Assembly (NCBI RefSeq): GCF_023746555.1
Contig: NZ_CP098755.1
Location: forward strand, 2,987,001-3,051,000
Source of the DNA: Brevibacillus ruminantium
GTDB lineage: Bacteria > Bacillota > Bacilli > Brevibacillales > Brevibacillaceae
DNA: 64,000 nt
Direction: 5' to 3'
A program made the translations under genes and the position numbers. Below, piece by piece: positions 61,175 to 64,000 of this stretch. Position 1 is the stretch's first letter. Each line of letters starts with the position of its first letter. The notes below the pieces were generated by a model. It made no database searches. It was not told the DNA's origin and worked only from the letters and a program-made list of their open reading frames with translations.

Positions 61175-61933
61175 CTAATCAATCAAATGCTCCAGACCAT
61201 ACAGCAATGCATTCAGATTCATCACCGCTTTGATCGCCATATTGACGCCCGGCATAAACGACTCCCGGTTAATGGAATCATGCCGGATCGAAAGTGTTTG
61301 ACCTGTCGCCCCGAACAAGACTTCCTGGTGCGCTACCATTCCCGGCAGTCGGACACTGTGAATGCGGAAACCATCGAAATCCGCTCCGCGTGCGCCTGGA
61401 ATGGTTTCTTTTTCATCCGGATGACCCTGCTTATGCTTCTCCCGCACAGCAGTAATCATTTCTGCAGTCTTGAGAGCCGTACCGCTGGGAGCATCCAGCT
61501 TTCGGTCATGGTGAAGCTCGATGATCTCCACATGGGGCATGTATTTCGCTGCCATCGCCGCGAATTTCATACACAAAATCGCTCCGATCGCAAAATTCGG
61601 GGCGATAATAGCACCGAGACCTGCTTCCCGATAACGGTCAGTCAGATCCTGCAACTGCTCCGAACTTAAACCGGTCGTACCTACGACGGGCCTGATATTG
61701 TGGCGCAAACAAATTTCCATATGACGGTAAACAGTATGTGGAGTCGTGAAATCAACCAGCACATCCGGTTTCATCTCCCTGAGCTGCTGATCAATTTCCG
61801 CGTCGCTCACTCTCGTATCCAAAGGACCGGTGAAAACCAGCGTTTCGTCCTCCGCCAACATTTTCACCACTTCTTGTCCCATTCGTCCCGCTGCTCCCGC
61901 AACGGTCACTCTTATCTGTCTATTCATGCTCAT
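61175..61933 (-). CDS. dapB: 4-hydroxy-tetrahydrodipicolinate reductase
   Basis: DapB makes tetrahydrodipicolinate for lysine, peptidoglycan and, in sporulating cells, dipicolinic acid. The NAD(P) loop is VAGAAGRMG (about 11-19); ELHHDRKLDAPSGTA holds the catalytic His and Lys. At 250-252 residues it is about 15 shorter than most DapB, mainly by loss in the region after the second strand (residues about 36-50). The start is ATG 61933 or 61927, both near GAGGAG; it overlaps mazG. Confidence 0.95.
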   Translation of the reverse strand: MSMNRQIRVTVAGAAGRMGQEVVKMLAEDETLVFTGPLDTRVSDAEIDQQLREMKPDVLVDFTTPHTVYRHMEICLRHNIRPVVGTTGLSSEQLQDLTDRYREAGLGAIIAPNFAIGAILCMKFAAMAAKYMPHVEIIELHHDRKLDAPSGTALKTAEMITAVREKHKQGHPDEKETIPGARGADFDGFRIHSVRLPGMVAHQEVLFGATGQTLSIRHDSINRESFMPGVNMAIKAVMNLNALLYGLEHLID

Positions 61934-62267
61934 TTGTCTCCTCTATTCTTGTCCAGCGATCTTTATCGCGGGTGTTGAACTTGTGCATAATACGATCAAA
62001 CGCTTCTTGCAAGTCGATCCCGAGGGAATTCGCGAAGCAAAGAACAATGAAGAATACGTCGCCCAATTCTTCCTCGACGGTTTTTGCATCTTCATCCTTT
62101 TTCTTTGGCTTCTCCCCGTAATAATGATTAATCTCTCGTGCCAGCTCGCCCACTTCTTCGCTCATCCGAGCCATCATCGCCAGTGGAGAAAAGTAACCCT
62201 CTTTATACTGCGATATGTATTGATCTACTTCCTGCTGGATCTGCTCCAGCGTTTTGCGCTGATTCAT
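61920..62267 (-). CDS. MazG-like nucleotide pyrophosphohydrolase (YpjD)
   Basis: A 115-residue all-alpha NTP pyrophosphatase of the MazG-like group, called YpjD in B. subtilis at the same place. Magnesium ligands come from EEVGELAREI (about 37-46) and EEELGDVFF (about 65-73). It probably removes aberrant dNTPs or NTPs. ATG 62267 follows AAAGGAG. It is the first gene of a unit running through dapB, mgsA, bshB1 and bshA. Confidence 0.93.
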   Translation of the reverse strand: MNQRKTLEQIQQEVDQYISQYKEGYFSPLAMMARMSEEVGELAREINHYYGEKPKKKDEDAKTVEEELGDVFFIVLCFANSLGIDLQEAFDRIMHKFNTRDKDRWTRIEETNEHE

Positions 62268-62362
62268 CGGGACACTCCTTTGCTAGCCTAGTTTTGTCAT
62301 TCTCTTTATCGTAACCGATCTAATGGCGTTTGCCAAATCTCAAATGTCGTTTTGCGGGCATA

Positions 62363-62392
62363 TGGACATTTCCAACTGCCTTCCATTATAAT
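62363..62392 (+). promoter_or_regulatory. yitT-type gene promoter with palindrome over the -10
   Basis: TGGACA (62363-62368), an 18-base spacer and TATAAT (62387-62392). The -10 lies in the perfect 12-base palindrome CCATTATAATGG (62383-62394), which may be an operator. Confidence 0.65.
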
Positions 62393-62476
62393 GGCAGTCG
62401 TATACATCTGAGCAACGAATCAGACCAGTTACCATGTGACTTTTACGCGGTTTCGCCAGTAAGGGGAGAGTAAATT

Positions 62477-63334
62477 ATGAAGCTACGCTTGAAAAGCATT
62501 CTGGCCATCATCATCGGCACTGCCATCATGGGATTCGGCATCAACGCCTTTAATATCCCCAACAACCTGGCAGAAGGCGGCATAACCGGAATCAGCATTT
62601 TGATCAAGCTGCTGTTTCCCGACATTGACCAAGGTATCGTCTTTTTTGCGCTGAATATCCCACTGTTCATCCTGGGTTGGAAGGTTTTGGGGCGCATTTC
62701 GTTTATTTACACCATTTTGGGAACCGTCTTTCTTTCCATATTCCTCTCCTTGTTTGAAGGTTTTTACCCCATGCCGATGCAGGACCGTCTGCTTGCTTCC
62801 CTGTTTGCCGGCGTCGCTGTTGGTGTTGGTCTGGGGATAATCTTCCGTTATGATGGAACGACCGGCGGAGTGGACATCATCGCCCGTTTGCTGCAAAAGT
62901 ATATGGGCGTCAGCATGGGGCGCACACTTTTTCTCGGAGATATGCTGGTGATTGGCGCATCCCTCTTTTACTTGAATATTGAAAGTGCCATGTACACCCT
63001 TGTCGCCGTGTTCGTGGCCGCTCGTGTGATTGACTTCTTTCAGGAAGGCGCCTACGCTGGAAAAGCACTCACCATCATTTCCGATCATGCCGAAGATATC
63101 GCCAAACAAATTCTGGAGCTGGGTCGCGGCGTGACGCTCCTGGCCGGAAAAGGAGCATTTTCCGGAGCTGACAAACAAGTGGTCTACGTCGTAGTCAGTC
63201 GAAACGAAGTGATGCGATTCAAGACAATCGTGCAAGAGATTGATCCCCATGCTTTTGTCATCGTCAACGACGTCCATGAGGTTTTGGGCGAAGGCTTTAC
63301 ATTCGACGAAAACAAACAGCCGCTTCGCACATAG
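62477..63334 (+). CDS. YitT-family membrane protein (YpjC)
   Basis: A 285-residue membrane protein with about five to six helices in the first 195 residues and a cytoplasmic DUF2179 domain at the C-terminus (about 215-280, including VTLLAGKGAFSGADKQVVYVV). The B. subtilis equivalent at this site is YpjC. Transport is likely from the fold but the substrate is unknown. ATG 62477 has a GGGGAGAG site. Divergent from mazG-dapB and convergent with ypjB. Confidence 0.92.
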   Translation: MKLRLKSILAIIIGTAIMGFGINAFNIPNNLAEGGITGISILIKLLFPDIDQGIVFFALNIPLFILGWKVLGRISFIYTILGTVFLSIFLSLFEGFYPMPMQDRLLASLFAGVAVGVGLGIIFRYDGTTGGVDIIARLLQKYMGVSMGRTLFLGDMLVIGASLFYLNIESAMYTLVAVFVAARVIDFFQEGAYAGKALTIISDHAEDIAKQILELGRGVTLLAGKGAFSGADKQVVYVVVSRNEVMRFKTIVQEIDPHAFVIVNDVHEVLGEGFTFDENKQPLRT

Positions 63335-63358
63335 ACGACAACTTTCCGAAAGTACAAG

Positions 63359-63401
63359 AAAACACCTCCCGATCTCTCATGGAGTTCGAGGAGGTGTTTT
63401 T
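63359..63401. terminator. Terminator between yitT and ypjB
   Basis: Stem AAAACACCTCC (63359-63369) with GGAGGTGTTTT (63390-63400) and T-rich or A-rich sides, usable in both directions. Confidence 0.88.
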
Positions 63402-63418
63402 GGTTTACGGGACCTGCC

Positions 63419-64000
63419 TCAGGTAATCGGGCGGAATTGTCCCTTATACTTTTTCCAGGCCACGTATCCGAGGGTAACAATAACGGCTGTCATGATACTG
63501 ATCATCATGCCTACGGGCGAATCCTGCATAATCAGGTAGGCGATAGCGCTTCTGTCTTCCCCAATAAAGACGGACTGGGTGTTTGCATACAGCTCGCGCA
63601 ACTGGCTGCGTACGTGGTTCCATTCAATTTTGCTGTTTCTGATCTCCTTGGAAATCGCATCGTATGCCGTATCCAGCTTCCTCAGTTCACTCTCGGGCAG
63701 ATGAATCGTCATGGCCGGTCGGATCACCAGATACAAGCGAGAGTTTTCTTCAAATTGTTCGCGGAAATGGGGATAATCACGCTCGACTGCTGACTTCAGC
63801 AAATCCTGAAGCTGATTGGAAAAGGACTGGTAATACCCACGCCACATCGGCTGATGATCGTGTGTCAGCGCATCCACAACGACACGTACGCGAGTCGCGT
63901 GCCACAAGAGCTGTTGATCGTTTATCGCCTTGCTGTTCAGATTGTTTCGAGCAGCCAAGATGGACTGGGTGACCGCATTAAGACTCTCGATCCTGATGGT
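63419..64000 (-). CDS. ypjB: YpjB-family sporulation protein, 5' end outside window
   Basis: The C-terminal 193 codons of a protein resembling YpjB of Bacillus, a membrane-linked sporulation protein of unknown biochemistry. The frame is open at the window edge, so the beginning, probably a signal peptide, is missing; an internal TTG at 63958 should not be taken as start. A membrane helix near the C-terminus (MMISIMTAVIVTLGYVAW) and a short basic cytoplasmic tail give a type I topology. Synteny with yitT and mazG supports the name. Confidence 0.8.
   Translation of the reverse strand, partial: TIRIESLNAVTQSILAARNNLNSKAINDQQLLWHATRVRVVVDALTHDHQPMWRGYYQSFSNQLQDLLKSAVERDYPHFREQFEENSRLYLVIRPAMTIHLPESELRKLDTAYDAISKEIRNSKIEWNHVRSQLRELYANTQSVFIGEDRSAIAYLIMQDSPVGMMISIMTAVIVTLGYVAWKKYKGQFRPIT

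Noticed and set aside
1..64000. CRISPR arrays, insertion sequences, prophage, tRNA or rRNA genes
   Set aside because: Scanned for; no direct-repeat/spacer arrays, transposase frames, integrases or tRNA-like cloverleafs were recognised.

Overview
The window looks like chromosome of a spore-forming, bacillithiol-producing Firmicute, most probably Brevibacillus or a close Paenibacillaceae relative. The evidence is the gene order ypjB - yitT/ypjC - mazG/ypjD - dapB - mgsA - bshB1 - bshA - cca - birA - panBCD - dinG - ypmB-like - asnS - dnaD, which follows the Bacillus subtilis ypj-dinG-asnS region with insertions and losses, together with a YheCD-type spore-coat ATP-grasp gene, a spore-coat-type glycan operon and a WIAG-tail repeat protein. 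Genus is inference; no rRNA, tRNA, CRISPR array, transposon or phage gene was found.

Region by region. 1-1961: end of a sulfate ABC transporter operon (sbp, cysT), with a small DUF3846-like gene on the opposite strand. 2062-6160: nrdA-nrdB-dut, preceded by two NrdR-like boxes. 6234-9903: a tightly coupled four-gene operon combining two GNAT-like proteins, a BtaA-like (DUF3419) aminocarboxypropyl transferase and a heme-oxygenase-like diiron enzyme. I know no characterised pathway with this set, and it is my best candidate for an undescribed system. 9937-16595: scattered housekeeping genes (trhO, amidase, YheCD, RluA-family pseudouridine synthase, thioredoxin). 16653-19724: leuCD with a divergent LysR regulator. 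19800-28457: acyl-CoA synthetase, an SDR lacking the usual catalytic Tyr/Lys, and an RND efflux pump with adaptor and divergent TetR regulator. 28494-30305: pepF.

30426-37340 is a seven-gene operon for a nucleotide-sugar-derived surface glycan (two GT4, one GT2, a sugar nucleotidyltransferase, an epimerase, a UDP-glucose dehydrogenase and a small coiled-coil protein). A near-consensus sigma-K promoter precedes its first gene, which points to the spore coat or crust. Its GT2 gene appears to start at CTG.

37358-52403 holds dnaD, asnS, a 943-residue protein with 66 decapeptide repeats and a WIAG-type tail, a short membrane FtsH-like protease with a partner protein, YpmB-like anchored proteins, an overlooked 53-codon gene, an amidohydrolase (mtaD-like), rex, a degenerate metallo-beta-lactamase lipoprotein and dinG. 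52494-64000 runs from a TPR gene through panDCB, birA, cca, bacillithiol synthesis, mgsA, dapB and mazG to yitT and a truncated ypjB. panB is preceded by a leader ending in a terminator, which suggests attenuation.
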